Notes under the pieces: generated by a model
The model's database searches: none
What the model was told of the DNA's origin: nothing
What the model saw: only the letters and a program-made list of their open reading frames with translations
Part shown: in pieces, positions 24,734-33,480 of the stretch
How the letters are laid out: every line of letters begins with the position of its first letter
How positions within the stretch are numbered: the first letter of the stretch is position 1
Origin: Mycolicibacterium mengxianglii
Lineage (GTDB): Bacteria; Actinomycetota; Actinomycetes; Mycobacteriales; Mycobacteriaceae
DNA: 64,000 bases
Assembly (NCBI RefSeq): GCF_015710575.1
Contig: NZ_CP065373.1
Location: 4,402,001-4,466,000, forward strand
Reading direction: 5' to 3'
Made by a program: the position numbers and the translations under genes

Positions 24734-25781
24734 CGGACAGGTTCCTGCATCGTGGGGTGTACCGCGGACCGGTGCCCGGAGTGGCGGCGTCGACGACGAT
24801 CGGCACCACGTCGTTGAGACCCGGGAAGAAGCCGGTCATGTTGAGATCACAGGCGTAGGCATTGGCGTAAGCCCCTTCGTTGGTGATCCGTGCGAAGCCC
24901 TTGAGCAGCAGCGGAAGGTTGGCTCCGGTGAACGCCAGCTGCGGTTCGATATCGACCAGATGTGCGGCGAAACCGGGTTCGCGGTTCACGAGTTCGTCCA
25001 GCGGCGGATAGACCTCGTCGGTGATGGTGGACAGCTGGCGCACCACGCGCGCCATCGAGCCGGTGGAGTTGATCAGCTCAGGGCGGCGGGCATCGAAGGT
25101 GGATACCATCTGGCGGGCCTGGGCGATCACCTGATCGAGGTCGTCGTTGTGGTGAGCGAGGTTGTCCACCACCACGTTCAGTCCGGAGATCACCTCCCCG
25201 AGTTCGTCGTCACGGCCGGCGAATGCCTCGGTCATCAACGACGTCTGGTTGACCAGGTTGGCGATCGACGCCTCGTCACCCTGCAGGGACTCGATGACGC
25301 CTTTGGTCAGATTGTCTGCATCGCGGGGGTTCAGCACGCTGAACAACGGTTCGTACCCGTTGAGCAGGGTGCCCACGTCGAACGAGGGGTCGGTGCGGTC
25401 GACGGGAATGACGCTGCCGGCGGGCAACGGGACCGGTTCACCGACCCGGCCCAGCGACAGGCCGAGATAGCGCTGTCCGACGATGTTCTGGTAGGTCACC
25501 GACGCCACGGTGTTGCCGAGCACCTGCTGGTCACGCTGTACCACGAACGACACCTTGGCCAGATCGCCCTGCAGTTCGATGCTTTCGACCCGGCCGACCC
25601 GCACCCCGGCCATCCGTACGTCGTCGCCTTCCCGCAGCCCGAAGACGTCGGTGAACACCGCTGCGTAGCCGGCTGTGCTGCCGGCCACGTCGCGGCGCAA
25701 CGTGACGTAGACCAGCCAGGTCAGCGTGAGGGCCACGACCATGAAGACCGACAGTCCGGCCAGGGCGGCGCGGTATCTCAT
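24726..25781 (-). CDS. Mce family protein MceB
   Basis: Second Mce subunit, about 351 residues. N-terminal helix AALAGLSVFMVVALTLTWLVYV, MCE domain with GYAAVFTDVFGLREGDDVRMAGVRVGRVESIELQ, then a helical domain and the MceB-like tail YACDLNMTGFFPGLNDVVP with a closing Cys. ATG 25781 overlaps the mceA stop (ATGA). A much longer frame is open upstream, but it is antisense-like sequence over the mceA Pro-rich tail. Confidence 0.92.
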   Translation of the reverse strand: MRYRAALAGLSVFMVVALTLTWLVYVTLRRDVAGSTAGYAAVFTDVFGLREGDDVRMAGVRVGRVESIELQGDLAKVSFVVQRDQQVLGNTVASVTYQNIVGQRYLGLSLGRVGEPVPLPAGSVIPVDRTDPSFDVGTLLNGYEPLFSVLNPRDADNLTKGVIESLQGDEASIANLVNQTSLMTEAFAGRDDELGEVISGLNVVVDNLAHHNDDLDQVIAQARQMVSTFDARRPELINSTGSMARVVRQLSTITDEVYPPLDELVNREPGFAAHLVDIEPQLAFTGANLPLLLKGFARITNEGAYANAYACDLNMTGFFPGLNDVVPIVVDAATPGTGPRYTPRCRNLSGG

Positions 25782-27382
25782 GGTGTCCCCTCCGGTTGTG
25801 ACGACATCGGTGGCGACACCGTGACCGTCGTCCCCCGGGCGACCGGGCCCAACAGCAACTGCGTTGCGGCCGAGGCCGGTTGCCCGGTCAGGACACCGAG
25901 CCGGGCACGTTCCTGTGCACTGCCGACCGGACCGACATTGCCGCCGAACGATGCCGGTGCCGCAGGTGCTGTCGGCGGGAGCGGTGCGGGTGTGCCAGAT
26001 CGCCCCGGCCGAGGTGGTTTGGGTGCCACCGGCGCGGGCGGCGACAACGGAACCGGCTGCGGCAGGTTCGGCGCCAACCCGGGATTGGCCGTCCCCGGTA
26101 CCGGGGCGGACGGGGCCAGCCAGGGCGGCAGCGGCGGATTCGGGTCGGCCAGACTCGGATTGGGGTTGACCAGCGGGGGCTCGACTGCCATCAGGTTGCC
26201 ATTCGGACCGACGACCGTGCCCGGCGGCGGTGTCAGGTCTTCGGGCGGCTGATAGTGCTGCGGCACCAGCGTGTCGGGCAGTTCGGGCCGCGTCGGCACC
26301 AGTGGCGCGGTATAACAGCTCGGCCCCTTGAGCCCGGCATACTGCGGGCAGTCCGCCCTGGTGTAGGTGTAACTCGGGGTGAACGACAGGTTGACCCGCA
26401 TGTTTCCGGTATCCAACTCTGGCATCCACACCTCGCGGAAAAAGGTGTCCGCCAACCGATTCAGCTTTACAAACGCCGGAACCCAGTTGCCGGAAGTGTC
26501 GGCCAGCTGACCGATCACCGGCGTCAGCTCACCGGTGATCTTCACCAACCGGTCGGCGTGATTGGACAAGGCGGTGTGGGTGGTGCCCATGGTCGTGATC
26601 CCGCCGCTGACCAGCGAGGTGAGCTGGGCCTCCTGTTCGACCAGGGTCTGCATCGGCGCCACCGCCTGATGCAGCGAGTCGACCAGATCCGGCGCGGTCT
26701 GCTGCAGGCCGCGCGTCGCGTCGATCAGTGCCGACACCGTGGTGGCGCCGGGTTCTTCGGCCACGATCGCGTCGAGCTGGTCGACCAGGCGACTCAATTG
26801 GGCGCCGCCGGCCAGCAGTTCGGTGCGCCGGTTCTCGGTCGCGGCGTTGACCGCCGCCAGGATGCCGATGGTTTTGTCCTCACGACCTCGTCCGGTCGCG
26901 GCGAGGATGTCACGCAGCTTGCTGATGGTGGTCTGGAACAGCACCGTGGGAAGTTCGGCGTCCTCGGGGATGTGCATGCCCGCCTGTATCGGCTGTGCGG
27001 GTCCACGGTCGACGAGCTGCACCGACGACACCGCGAACACGTTGCTGGGGACCACGCGGGCGGTCACCGATGCCGGAATCGATTGCACGTACTCGGGTTT
27101 GAGGTCGATGTGTACACGGTTCGGCGCCCCGCCGACGGCCGGGGTGACCGCATCGACCATTCCGACCAGAACGCCGTGGTATTTGACGTCAGACCGCTGC
27201 GGCAGCCCGTCGCCGACGTTGACCAGATCAGCCACCACGCGGATGCGGGGGTCGAGCCTGCCGGTGGCTTTCACCAGCAACAACGCCGCCACCAGCGCCG
27301 CCACGATCGTCAGCGCCACACCGTAACCCAGCAGTTGCCGGTCAGAGGCCCCGCGGCCGTCGAGCTCGAACGAATTCGGCAT
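25778..27382 (-). CDS. Mce family protein MceA with long Pro-rich tail
   Basis: First Mce subunit, 534 residues, longer than a typical MceA of about 400-450 because of a Pro-rich extension from about residue 365 onward (repeated PNPSLADPNPPLPPWL-like text). The membrane helix is at about 18-40; the MCE domain begins near 45 (DPRIRVVADLVNVGDGLPQRSDVKYHGVLVGMVDAV). Conserved MceA features near the domain's end are SFTPSYTYTRADCPQYAGLKGPSCY. ATG 27382 follows the yrbEB TAG directly. The tail is predicted to be disordered and may span the cell wall or bind accessory proteins. Confidence 0.92.
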   Translation of the reverse strand: MPNSFELDGRGASDRQLLGYGVALTIVAALVAALLLVKATGRLDPRIRVVADLVNVGDGLPQRSDVKYHGVLVGMVDAVTPAVGGAPNRVHIDLKPEYVQSIPASVTARVVPSNVFAVSSVQLVDRGPAQPIQAGMHIPEDAELPTVLFQTTISKLRDILAATGRGREDKTIGILAAVNAATENRRTELLAGGAQLSRLVDQLDAIVAEEPGATTVSALIDATRGLQQTAPDLVDSLHQAVAPMQTLVEQEAQLTSLVSGGITTMGTTHTALSNHADRLVKITGELTPVIGQLADTSGNWVPAFVKLNRLADTFFREVWMPELDTGNMRVNLSFTPSYTYTRADCPQYAGLKGPSCYTAPLVPTRPELPDTLVPQHYQPPEDLTPPPGTVVGPNGNLMAVEPPLVNPNPSLADPNPPLPPWLAPSAPVPGTANPGLAPNLPQPVPLSPPAPVAPKPPRPGRSGTPAPLPPTAPAAPASFGGNVGPVGSAQERARLGVLTGQPASAATQLLLGPVARGTTVTVSPPMSSQPEGTP

Positions 27383-28240
27383 CTATCCCCCGAACCGCGC
27401 GCCGGCGTCGACGGACCACAGCGCCATGGTCAGCAACATGTTGACGATGATGACCACGGTGATACCGGCCCGCATGGCATGACCTGCCGCGACACCAACA
27501 CCCTCGGGGCCGCCGCTGGCGTAGAACCCGTAGTAGCACTGCACCGTTGAGGCGATCCAGACGAAGATGATGGTCTTCACCAACGAGTAGGCGATGTCCC
27601 GCCCGGCCAGCATCAAGGTGAAGTAGTGGCCGTAGGAACCCGCTGATCCCCCGCTGATGATCTGCACCACCACCTGTGTGGTGAGGTAACTGACCGCCAA
27701 ACATGCGACGTAGAGCGGGATCACGGTGACCACCGAGGCCATCAGCCGGGTGGTGACCAGGTAAGGGATCGGCCGGATCGCCAGCGACTCCAGCGCGTCG
27801 ATCTCTTCGGCTATCCGCATCGAGCCGAGTTGCGCGGTGAATCGACAGCCCGCCTGGGTGGCGAACGCCAGCGCGGCGGCGATCGGGGCCAGCTCGCGGG
27901 TGTTCACCAACGAGGAGATGATGCCGGTCGCGGGTCCCAGGCCCAACAGTTCCAGAAAGTTGTAGCCCTCGATGCCGACCAGCGCGCCCACCGTGATGCC
28001 CAGGACCACAGCCACGCCCGCGGTACCGCCGCCGACGACCAACGACCCGTTGCCCCAGGCGATATTCGACAACAACCGGACGAACTCGCCGCGATAGTGA
28101 CGCAACGCCACCGGCACCGCGATGACGGCCTGCACAAAAAACACCAGCATGTGCCCGAGCCGCAACAACGGGGTCAGTGCTCGATTGCCCAGGCGCAGCC
28201 AGGGGGCGAGCAGAGCCGGTTGGTAGCGGGCCACCGCCAT
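27383..28240 (-). CDS. YrbEB permease (MlaE family)
   Basis: Integral membrane permease of the Mce transporter, about 285 residues, MlaE/YrbE family. Key motifs are TRELAPIAAALAFATQAGCRFTAQLGSMRIAEEIDALESLAI, the coupling region that contacts the MceG ATPase (not encoded here), and several long hydrophobic helices. The ATG at 28240 is two bases beyond the yrbEA TAG; the open frame continues upstream but overlaps yrbEA. It pairs with YrbEA to form the inner-membrane channel at the base of the Mce tube. Confidence 0.93.
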   Translation of the reverse strand: MAVARYQPALLAPWLRLGNRALTPLLRLGHMLVFFVQAVIAVPVALRHYRGEFVRLLSNIAWGNGSLVVGGGTAGVAVVLGITVGALVGIEGYNFLELLGLGPATGIISSLVNTRELAPIAAALAFATQAGCRFTAQLGSMRIAEEIDALESLAIRPIPYLVTTRLMASVVTVIPLYVACLAVSYLTTQVVVQIISGGSAGSYGHYFTLMLAGRDIAYSLVKTIIFVWIASTVQCYYGFYASGGPEGVGVAAGHAMRAGITVVIIVNMLLTMALWSVDAGARFGG

Positions 28241-28242
28241 GT

Positions 28243-29106
28243 CTAGAGTCCCACCCGCGGGAACATCAGGATGTAGAGCTGACTGATCGCGACATTGACG
28301 ATCATCAGCACCAGAATGGCCTCCACCACCGCCGCGTTCACCGAGTTCGCCACACCGGTCGGGCCACCGACGGTGGACAGTCCTTTCTGGCAGGAGATCA
28401 CCGCGACGATCGCGCCGAAGACAACCGCTTTCACCAGCGCGACGATCATGTCCCCGGTGGTGGCGAAAGACGCGAAGGTGGCGACGAAGCTTCCCGGTGC
28501 GCCCTCCTGGAAGTAGACGTTGAACAGGTAACTCGCCAGGAATCCGACAAAACACACCATTCCTGTGAGAGCGACACCGATCATGACCGCCGCGGCGAAT
28601 CGGGGCACCACCAGCCGCCGGATGACCGAAACACCCATGACTTCCATCGCGTCGGTCTCCTCGCGCATCGTGCGCGATCCGAGGTCGGCAGTGATGGCCG
28701 ACCCGACTGCAGCCGCCATCAGGACGGCCGCGGTCAAGGAGGCGGCCTGCCGGATCACCGCCAGCCCGCTGGCGGCACCGGCCAGGGACGTCGCGCCCAC
28801 TTGTCCTGCGAGCAAGGCGAATTGGATGGACAGGGTCACCCCGATCGGCAGGGCGACCAGCACCGTGGGCACCACGGCGGTGCCGGCCATGAACGCGCCC
28901 TGCCGGATGAACTCCTGCCACTGGAACCGGCCTGTCACCAGATCGACGACGAGGTACTGGAGGGTGCGTACCGCCAGCACGAACTGTTCGCCGACGGTGG
29001 CCAGTGACGCCTGCGGATGACGGCGAACATAGGACGCCGACCAGGCGCCGATGGTCGCCACGCCGTCGCCGGTCTGAGCCGACGGCCGTGGTTGCGACGC
29101 GGTCAT
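28243..29106 (-). CDS. YrbEA permease (MlaE family)
   Basis: First gene of the mce operon: inner-membrane permease of about 287 residues. The MlaE-family signature appears as SLTAAVLMAAAVGSAITADLGSRTMREETDAMEVMGVSV, the loop expected to dock onto the shared ATPase MceG. ATG 29106 is preferred, with GGGG upstream; a GTG at 29121 or a TTG at 29145 would add a few residues. The 531-base region upstream, shared with the divergent tetR gene, should contain the operon promoter. Confidence 0.92.
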   Translation of the reverse strand: MTASQPRPSAQTGDGVATIGAWSASYVRRHPQASLATVGEQFVLAVRTLQYLVVDLVTGRFQWQEFIRQGAFMAGTAVVPTVLVALPIGVTLSIQFALLAGQVGATSLAGAASGLAVIRQAASLTAAVLMAAAVGSAITADLGSRTMREETDAMEVMGVSVIRRLVVPRFAAAVMIGVALTGMVCFVGFLASYLFNVYFQEGAPGSFVATFASFATTGDMIVALVKAVVFGAIVAVISCQKGLSTVGGPTGVANSVNAAVVEAILVLMIVNVAISQLYILMFPRVGL

Positions 29107-29637
29107 CCCCCACTCACGGACGACGCTCGGATGTGCGAGACACAATGCCCTCCTTGCGGACGACGGCCGCTTTTACTGACGCCCGGCAGACTTCCCGGCA
29201 ACGTCTGTCACTGCCGTGGACCGACGGTAACGCCGCCCCTTCAATCGCGTCACCGAATCCGGGAATTCTCATTTACTTGGTAGCCGTGTCGGCGCAGCGG
29301 TGGCTGTTCGGACGTTCCAGGACGCTGGCGCAACCACCTTGAGGGTGGCCCGACACCGCCGTAAGTGGTTGCCGACCCTTCGTTTTCGAGACCATCAACT
29401 CAAGCCGTCAGTATTTGACCGCGCAAGGATGTCGTGGTACCGAGACCGGCCCGAGCACGCAGCTGCCCGTCGGCTGCCGGATCGCCATTCACTTACCGCG
29501 CCTCATCGGCCCACCGATGCCTACATTCACCACGGGTCGGGAAGCGCTTCCGCACCGCGGGCCACGTCGTGTGCAAACATTGTCATGTTCACACGAGTGA
29601 TGACTCGCTTTCAACTCGCGTTCTGAGGTCGCCGACA
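29107..29637. other. Divergent promoter region between yrbEA and tetR
   Basis: No convincing gene in 531 bases. Besides operator-like site 2 near the tetR end, it has an 8-bp inverted repeat, GCAACCAC at 29330-29337 and GTGGTTGC at 29365-29372, with a smaller hairpin (CCACC, TTGAG, GGTGG) overlapping its left arm. This is a plausible control site for the mce operon. The length and its lower GC than the surrounding genes fit a regulatory region. Confidence 0.4.
29590..29619. promoter_or_regulatory. Operator-like site 2, before tetR
   Basis: Thirty bases ending 18 bases before the tetR ATG: CACACGAGT, GATG, ACTCGC and then TTTCAACTCGC. The core CGAGT-GATG-ACTCG is a perfect 5-bp palindrome. 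It matches site 1 at 25 of 30 positions. Its position suggests autoregulation of the TetR gene. Confidence 0.65.
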
Positions 29638-30303
29638 ATGCCTACTCCCGCACCACGCCGGACACCGCGCCAGGAACGATCGCGCGCCATGGTCGACCGC
29701 ATCCTCGACGCCGGCCAGGAAGTGCTGATAGCCCACGGTTACGACGGCGCCTCCACCAACCGGATCGCCGCGGCCGCCGGGATCAGCCCCGGCTCGCTCT
29801 ATCAGTACTTCCCCAACAAGGACGCGATCGCCGCCGCGGTGATCGATCGTTTCAGCGACGACCTCTCAGCGCGGGTGGCCGCCAAGGTCTCCGAACGCCT
29901 CAGCCAACCGGCACCAGATTATGTTCGCGAATCGATCGCCGCACTGCTCGACGCTTTGGACGTGCACCCGGAGTTCCTGCGCGCAGTCATGGAGCAGACA
30001 CCGCGTCTGGGTGCGGGCAACAAACTCAGCGCCTTCGAGCAGCGCATCGGCGAACTCACCGTGGCGTACCTGACGATCAACCAGCGACAACGCCGACCCG
30101 ACGTCCCTGCCGACACGGCGGCGTGGATGCTGGTGCGCATGGTCGAGCATCTTTGCGTCCGTTACATTCTCGACCAACCCGGCATTGATCGCGAAGAATT
30201 CATCGACGAGATCACGGTGATGGCAATCAATTACCTGCGGCCGTGGCCAGACGCCGCGGAGCAGTGTCCGGACGCGCCGCGGCCCACGCGTCGGCCCGAT
30301 TGA
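29638..30303 (+). CDS. TetR-family transcriptional regulator
   Basis: 221-residue regulator with an N-terminal helix-turn-helix at about residues 39-60 (NRIAAAAGISPGSLYQYFPNK), the TetR consensus, and a helical ligand-binding domain with a conserved MVEHLCVRYIL segment. ATG 29638 has GAGGT upstream; the frame is open for 200 bases before it but that part lies in the promoter region and is not protein-like. Divergent from the mce operon and followed by MpaB gene 2. It is the most likely binder of the three related operator-like sites, which would make it a local regulator of both MpaB genes and itself. Confidence 0.88.
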   Translation: MPTPAPRRTPRQERSRAMVDRILDAGQEVLIAHGYDGASTNRIAAAAGISPGSLYQYFPNKDAIAAAVIDRFSDDLSARVAAKVSERLSQPAPDYVRESIAALLDALDVHPEFLRAVMEQTPRLGAGNKLSAFEQRIGELTVAYLTINQRQRRPDVPADTAAWMLVRMVEHLCVRYILDQPGIDREEFIDEITVMAINYLRPWPDAAEQCPDAPRPTRRPD

Positions 30304-30394
30304 GCGACGGCGCCCCGCGGGCTCGAACGCGAGCACTGCGCGGGCGTCGACACCCGGGACGGGCATCGGCGCTGTTGGCCGAGCCCGTTCATAC

Positions 30395-30424
30395 GTGAAT
30401 TGAACACGAGCGAAAGCTCGTGTC
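30395..30424. promoter_or_regulatory. Operator-like site 3, before MpaB gene 2
   Basis: ACACGAGC, GAAA, GCTCGTGT at 30404-30423 is a perfect 8-bp palindrome, the strongest of the three sites, 12 bases before the MpaB-2 ATG. Read on the reverse strand, the block 30424-30395 aligns with site 1 at 23 of 30 bases, including the flanking TTCAATTC. Binding here would block transcription or translation initiation of MpaB gene 2. Confidence 0.7.
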
Positions 30425-30435
30425 AGTATCGAGGC

Positions 30436-31809
30436 ATGCCGCGTGACGTGCAGAACAGCCCGACTGCCGAGAAGTCCTGCGCTGGTGAGCGTCATCCCTA
30501 CGACTACTACTGGCGGCCGGGTCGGCGATTGCGCGCGGCCCCGCCGCGATTGCGTTTCGACCCGATCTGGACACCGTCCCGACGCGACACCCTGAGTCCG
30601 TGGATCGACTTCCACGAGGTTCCGCGCCCCACACCCTGGACAGAACTGTTCGTCGACCACCTGTGGCAAGGCGACGAACTCATGGATGCGGTCGTCGAGC
30701 GCTTCCGCGAACTCGGGTCCGGCGAAGGACGCACCATGCTCGACACCGCGCTGGATCACGGTATCGAGGCCGTGGCCGACCCGCCCGTCGAACTCGTGAA
30801 TCTGTTTGCCCACCTGGACAATCCACCATCCTGGTTTGACCCGCAACTGTGGGAGAAGGGTCGGCGACTCTGGAACGACTCGTCACTGGCCGGCAAGGTG
30901 GGGATGTTCATCGGCGATACGTTCGGCACCTTCGTCGGCGATGAAGTCGCCTACGCGACAGGGCAGACCGGCCGGTTCGTCAACGACTTCTACCGACGCA
31001 ATCTGGAGACCATCGCATGGTTCCGCAATATGACCGTGCCGAACGCCCTGTCGCGGTTCGCCGACCCGTTCAAAGACACCGTCCGGGTACGCCTGATGCA
31101 CGCCCAGGTCCGCGCCGGTTTGCGGCGCACCTGGGGTGACGAGCAGTTCGCCTACCACGGCAACCCGATATCGAACGCGATGATGATGAACGCCGCGATC
31201 ACCTTCGGACTGCAGCCGTTGCTGATCGACCATCAGCACGGACGGCACCGCAGCTGGTCCGACCTCGATGCGGCGGTGATGTACTGGGGTTACATCGCCC
31301 ATGTCTTCGGCGTCGCCGACGAACTCATCCCCCGCAACGCCGCGGCCGCACTCGAGGCGATGGACTTCATCGTCGCCTACGCGGGCGGGCCGTCGGACTG
31401 GACGGATGTCATGGTGGGTGCGGCGATGGGCGGAAAGCGGGGCCTGGGACGGCTCCAGCGGGCGGCGCTGCTGCCGGCCGCGGGGCTGATGGCCTACTAC
31501 GGCGGTGAAGAGCTGATTCGAAGCCTGTTGCGGGCAACCGATCTCGCCGATGCGAAGTTACGACCATGGATGCGCGTGGCCCGAGTCCTGGTGCACACCA
31601 ACGTCACCTGGCGGCGGCTGCTCGACCGGACTCCCGGTGCGGCCCGGCGGGCGGCGGCACGCGACAGCGACCGCGCACTGTGGGGATCCCTGCTGCGATT
31701 CACCCGGATAACCGCGGCCCGCAACGGCATTCACGGAACGCCGTATGACCACCATGACCGCACCGCCGCCGTGGCGCCGGGCTGTCCGATTCCCCGGGCG
31801 CCGCGCTAG
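30436..31809 (+). CDS. MpaB-family oxygenase (DUF2236), copy 2
   Basis: 457-residue member of the MpaB/DUF2236 oxygenase family, longer than copy 1 by an N-terminal region of about 100 residues ([26 protein letters not shown]). The shared core includes [41 protein letters not shown] and [19 protein letters not shown]. The family is linked to oxidation of hydrophobic compounds with bound heme, which fits the Mce lipid transporter next door. ATG 30436 follows operator-like site 3. Its stop codon overlaps the menG stop by four bases (convergent), so this gene marks the edge of the inserted block. Confidence 0.82.
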   Translation: MPRDVQNSPTAEKSCAGERHPYDYYWRPGRRLRAAPPRLRFDPIWTPSRRDTLSPWIDFHEVPRPTPWTELFVDHLWQGDELMDAVVERFRELGSGEGRTMLDTALDHGIEAVADPPVELVNLFAHLDNPPSWFDPQLWEKGRRLWNDSSLAGKVGMFIGDTFGTFVGDEVAYATGQTGRFVNDFYRRNLETIAWFRNMTVPNALSRFADPFKDTVRVRLMHAQVRAGLRRTWGDEQFAYHGNPISNAMMMNAAITFGLQPLLIDHQHGRHRSWSDLDAAVMYWGYIAHVFGVADELIPRNAAAALEAMDFIVAYAGGPSDWTDVMVGAAMGGKRGLGRLQRAALLPAAGLMAYYGGEELIRSLLRATDLADAKLRPWMRVARVLVHTNVTWRRLLDRTPGAARRAAARDSDRALWGSLLRFTRITAARNGIHGTPYDHHDRTAAVAPGCPIPRAPR

Positions 31810-32501
31810 CCCATGATGGGCTTGGTGGCCGCGTGCAGGGCCACGACGCCACCGGTGAGGTTGCGCCAGCGCACCTGCGACCAGCCCGCATCGCCGATGA
31901 GACGGGACAGCGCCGCTTGATCCGGCCAGGCGCGAATCGACTCGGCCAGGTATTCGTAGGACTCCGGGTCGCTGGAGACCAGCCGCGCCATCGCCGGCAG
32001 CGCCTGCATCAGGTACTCCTTGTAGACGGTCGCGAACACCGGCACCGTCGGCGTGGAGAACTCGCACACCACCAGCCGGCCACCCGGCTTGGTCACCCGG
32101 GCCATCTCGCGCAGTCCGCCCACCGTGTCCACGACATTGCGCAGCCCGAAACTGATGGTCACCGCATCGAAGACACCGTCGTCGAACGGCAGCTTCGTGG
32201 CATCCCCGGCCACCTTGGGCACCGGGCGCGACGCCCCGGCGGACAGCATCCCCACCGAGAAGTCACAGGCCACACACCACGCCCCGGACTTCGCCAACTC
32301 CACCGTCGACACCGCGGTGCCTGCCGCCAGGTCCAGCACGCTGTCACCGGACCCGATCTGCAGCGCAGCGCGGGTGGCACGCCGCCAGAACCGGTCCTGT
32401 CCCAGCGACAACACCGTGTTGGTCAGGTCATAGCGACGGGCCACCGCGTCGAACATCGACGCGACCTCGTGCGGATCCTTCTCCAACGACGCTCTGCTCA
32501 T
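31806..32501 (-). CDS. menG: Demethylmenaquinone methyltransferase MenG/UbiE
   Basis: SAM-dependent methyltransferase of 231 residues that makes the last aromatic modification of menaquinone synthesis, methylating demethylmenaquinone. The SAM-binding motif I is [15 protein letters not shown] at about 55-69; UbiE-family features include [25 protein letters not shown] near the start and [36 protein letters not shown]. The ATG is at 32501. It is separated from menD, C, B and E by a few genes, as in M. tuberculosis (Rv0558 region), and is convergent with the MpaB gene, overlapping it by four bases. Confidence 0.94.
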   Translation of the reverse strand: MSRASLEKDPHEVASMFDAVARRYDLTNTVLSLGQDRFWRRATRAALQIGSGDSVLDLAAGTAVSTVELAKSGAWCVACDFSVGMLSAGASRPVPKVAGDATKLPFDDGVFDAVTISFGLRNVVDTVGGLREMARVTKPGGRLVVCEFSTPTVPVFATVYKEYLMQALPAMARLVSSDPESYEYLAESIRAWPDQAALSRLIGDAGWSQVRWRNLTGGVVALHAATKPIMG

Positions 32502-32594
32502 TGGGTTAAAGCTACCTGTGAAGTTCTGCCTTCCGGGAATGGCCGTCGACTGGCAACGTTGCTAGAGCGCAGTAAACCAAGAGAGGAATGCCCC

Positions 32595-33419
32595 ATGGCA
32601 GAGAAGATCTGGTTCATCACCGGCACGTCCCGCGGATTCGGCCGCGAGTGGACCATCGCCGCCCTGGAGCGTGGCGACAAGGTGGCCGCCACCGCCCGCG
32701 ACACCGCAAGCCTGGACGACCTGGTGGCCAAGTACGGCGACGCCCTGTTACCGATCGCGCTCGACGTCACCGACCGCGAGGCCGACTTCGCCGCCGTCAA
32801 GCAGGCCCACGATCACTTCGGCCGGCTCGACATCGCGGTCAACAACGCCGGCTACGGCCAATTCGGGTTCATCGAGGAGCTCAACGAGCAGGAGGCCCGC
32901 GACCAGATCGAGACGAACGTCTTCGGCGCACTGTGGATCACCCAGGCCGCACTGCCGTACCTGCGGGCCCAGCGCAGCGGCCACATCATCCAGGTGTCGT
33001 CGATCGGTGGGATCACCGCATTCCAGAACGTTGGGATCTACCACGCGTCGAAGTGGGCGCTCGAAGGGTTCTCGCAGGCGCTGGCGCAGGAGGTTGCGTC
33101 GTTCGGTGTGCACGTCACGCTGATCGAGCCGGGCGGGTTCGACACCGACTGGGCCGGCCCCTCGGCCAAGCACGCCACGCCACTGCCCGACTACGCCGAA
33201 GCCCACGAAGCCGCGGCACGGGCGCGTAGTCAACGGACAGCCAAACCGGGCAACCCGGCCGCGTCGGCTCAGGCGATCCTGAAGGTCGTCGACGCCGAGG
33301 AGCCGCCGCTGCGGGTGTTCTTCGGTGAACTCCCGCTGCAGCTGGCCAAGGCCGACTACGAGAACCGGCTCAAGACCTGGGAGCAGTGGCAGCCGGTCGC
33401 CGAGCTCGCCCAGGGTTAG
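32595..33419 (+). CDS. Short-chain dehydrogenase/reductase
   Basis: 274-residue classical SDR: NAD(P)-binding motif TGTSRGFGREW at residues 10-20, NNAGYG in the NNAG position, the catalytic Ser in QVSSIGG and the YHASK pair at about 149-153, ending with an extended C-terminus (PPLRVFFGELPLQLAKADYENRLKTWEQW). Reduces or oxidises an unknown carbonyl/alcohol. ATG 32595 has AGAGGA upstream. It is divergent from menG, and followed by a 49-bp hairpin just after the stop. I do not recall it in the M. tuberculosis version of this neighbourhood. Confidence 0.88.
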   Translation: MAEKIWFITGTSRGFGREWTIAALERGDKVAATARDTASLDDLVAKYGDALLPIALDVTDREADFAAVKQAHDHFGRLDIAVNNAGYGQFGFIEELNEQEARDQIETNVFGALWITQAALPYLRAQRSGHIIQVSSIGGITAFQNVGIYHASKWALEGFSQALAQEVASFGVHVTLIEPGGFDTDWAGPSAKHATPLPDYAEAHEAAARARSQRTAKPGNPAASAQAILKVVDAEEPPLRVFFGELPLQLAKADYENRLKTWEQWQPVAELAQG

Positions 33420-33423
33420 TCGG

Positions 33424-33472
33424 GATTTCGGCGCGCTGGTGACCGCTGAGCGGTCACCAGCGCGCCGAAATC
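33424..33472. repeat. 49-bp hairpin element, copy 1 (probable terminator)
   Basis: Perfect 24-bp inverted repeat with a one-base centre, four bases after the SDR stop and eight bases before the convergent mgtA stop. Outer arm GATTTCGGCGCG, variable middle CTGGTGA, inner CCGCT. Related to copies at 44541-44589 and 52306-52354, all exactly 49 bases. Likely transcription terminator or RNA 3'-end stabiliser. Confidence 0.75.
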
Positions 33473-33480
33473 GCAAGGTT

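Noticed and set aside
25880..27550. 556-codon forward open frame across mceA
   Set aside because: Composition is Arg/Gly/His-rich with no domain, and it is opposite a clear MceA protein.
32502..32594. Possible second KstR-type site (CAACGTTG) between menG and the SDR
   Set aside because: The AAC and GTT halves are adjacent without the required two-base spacer.
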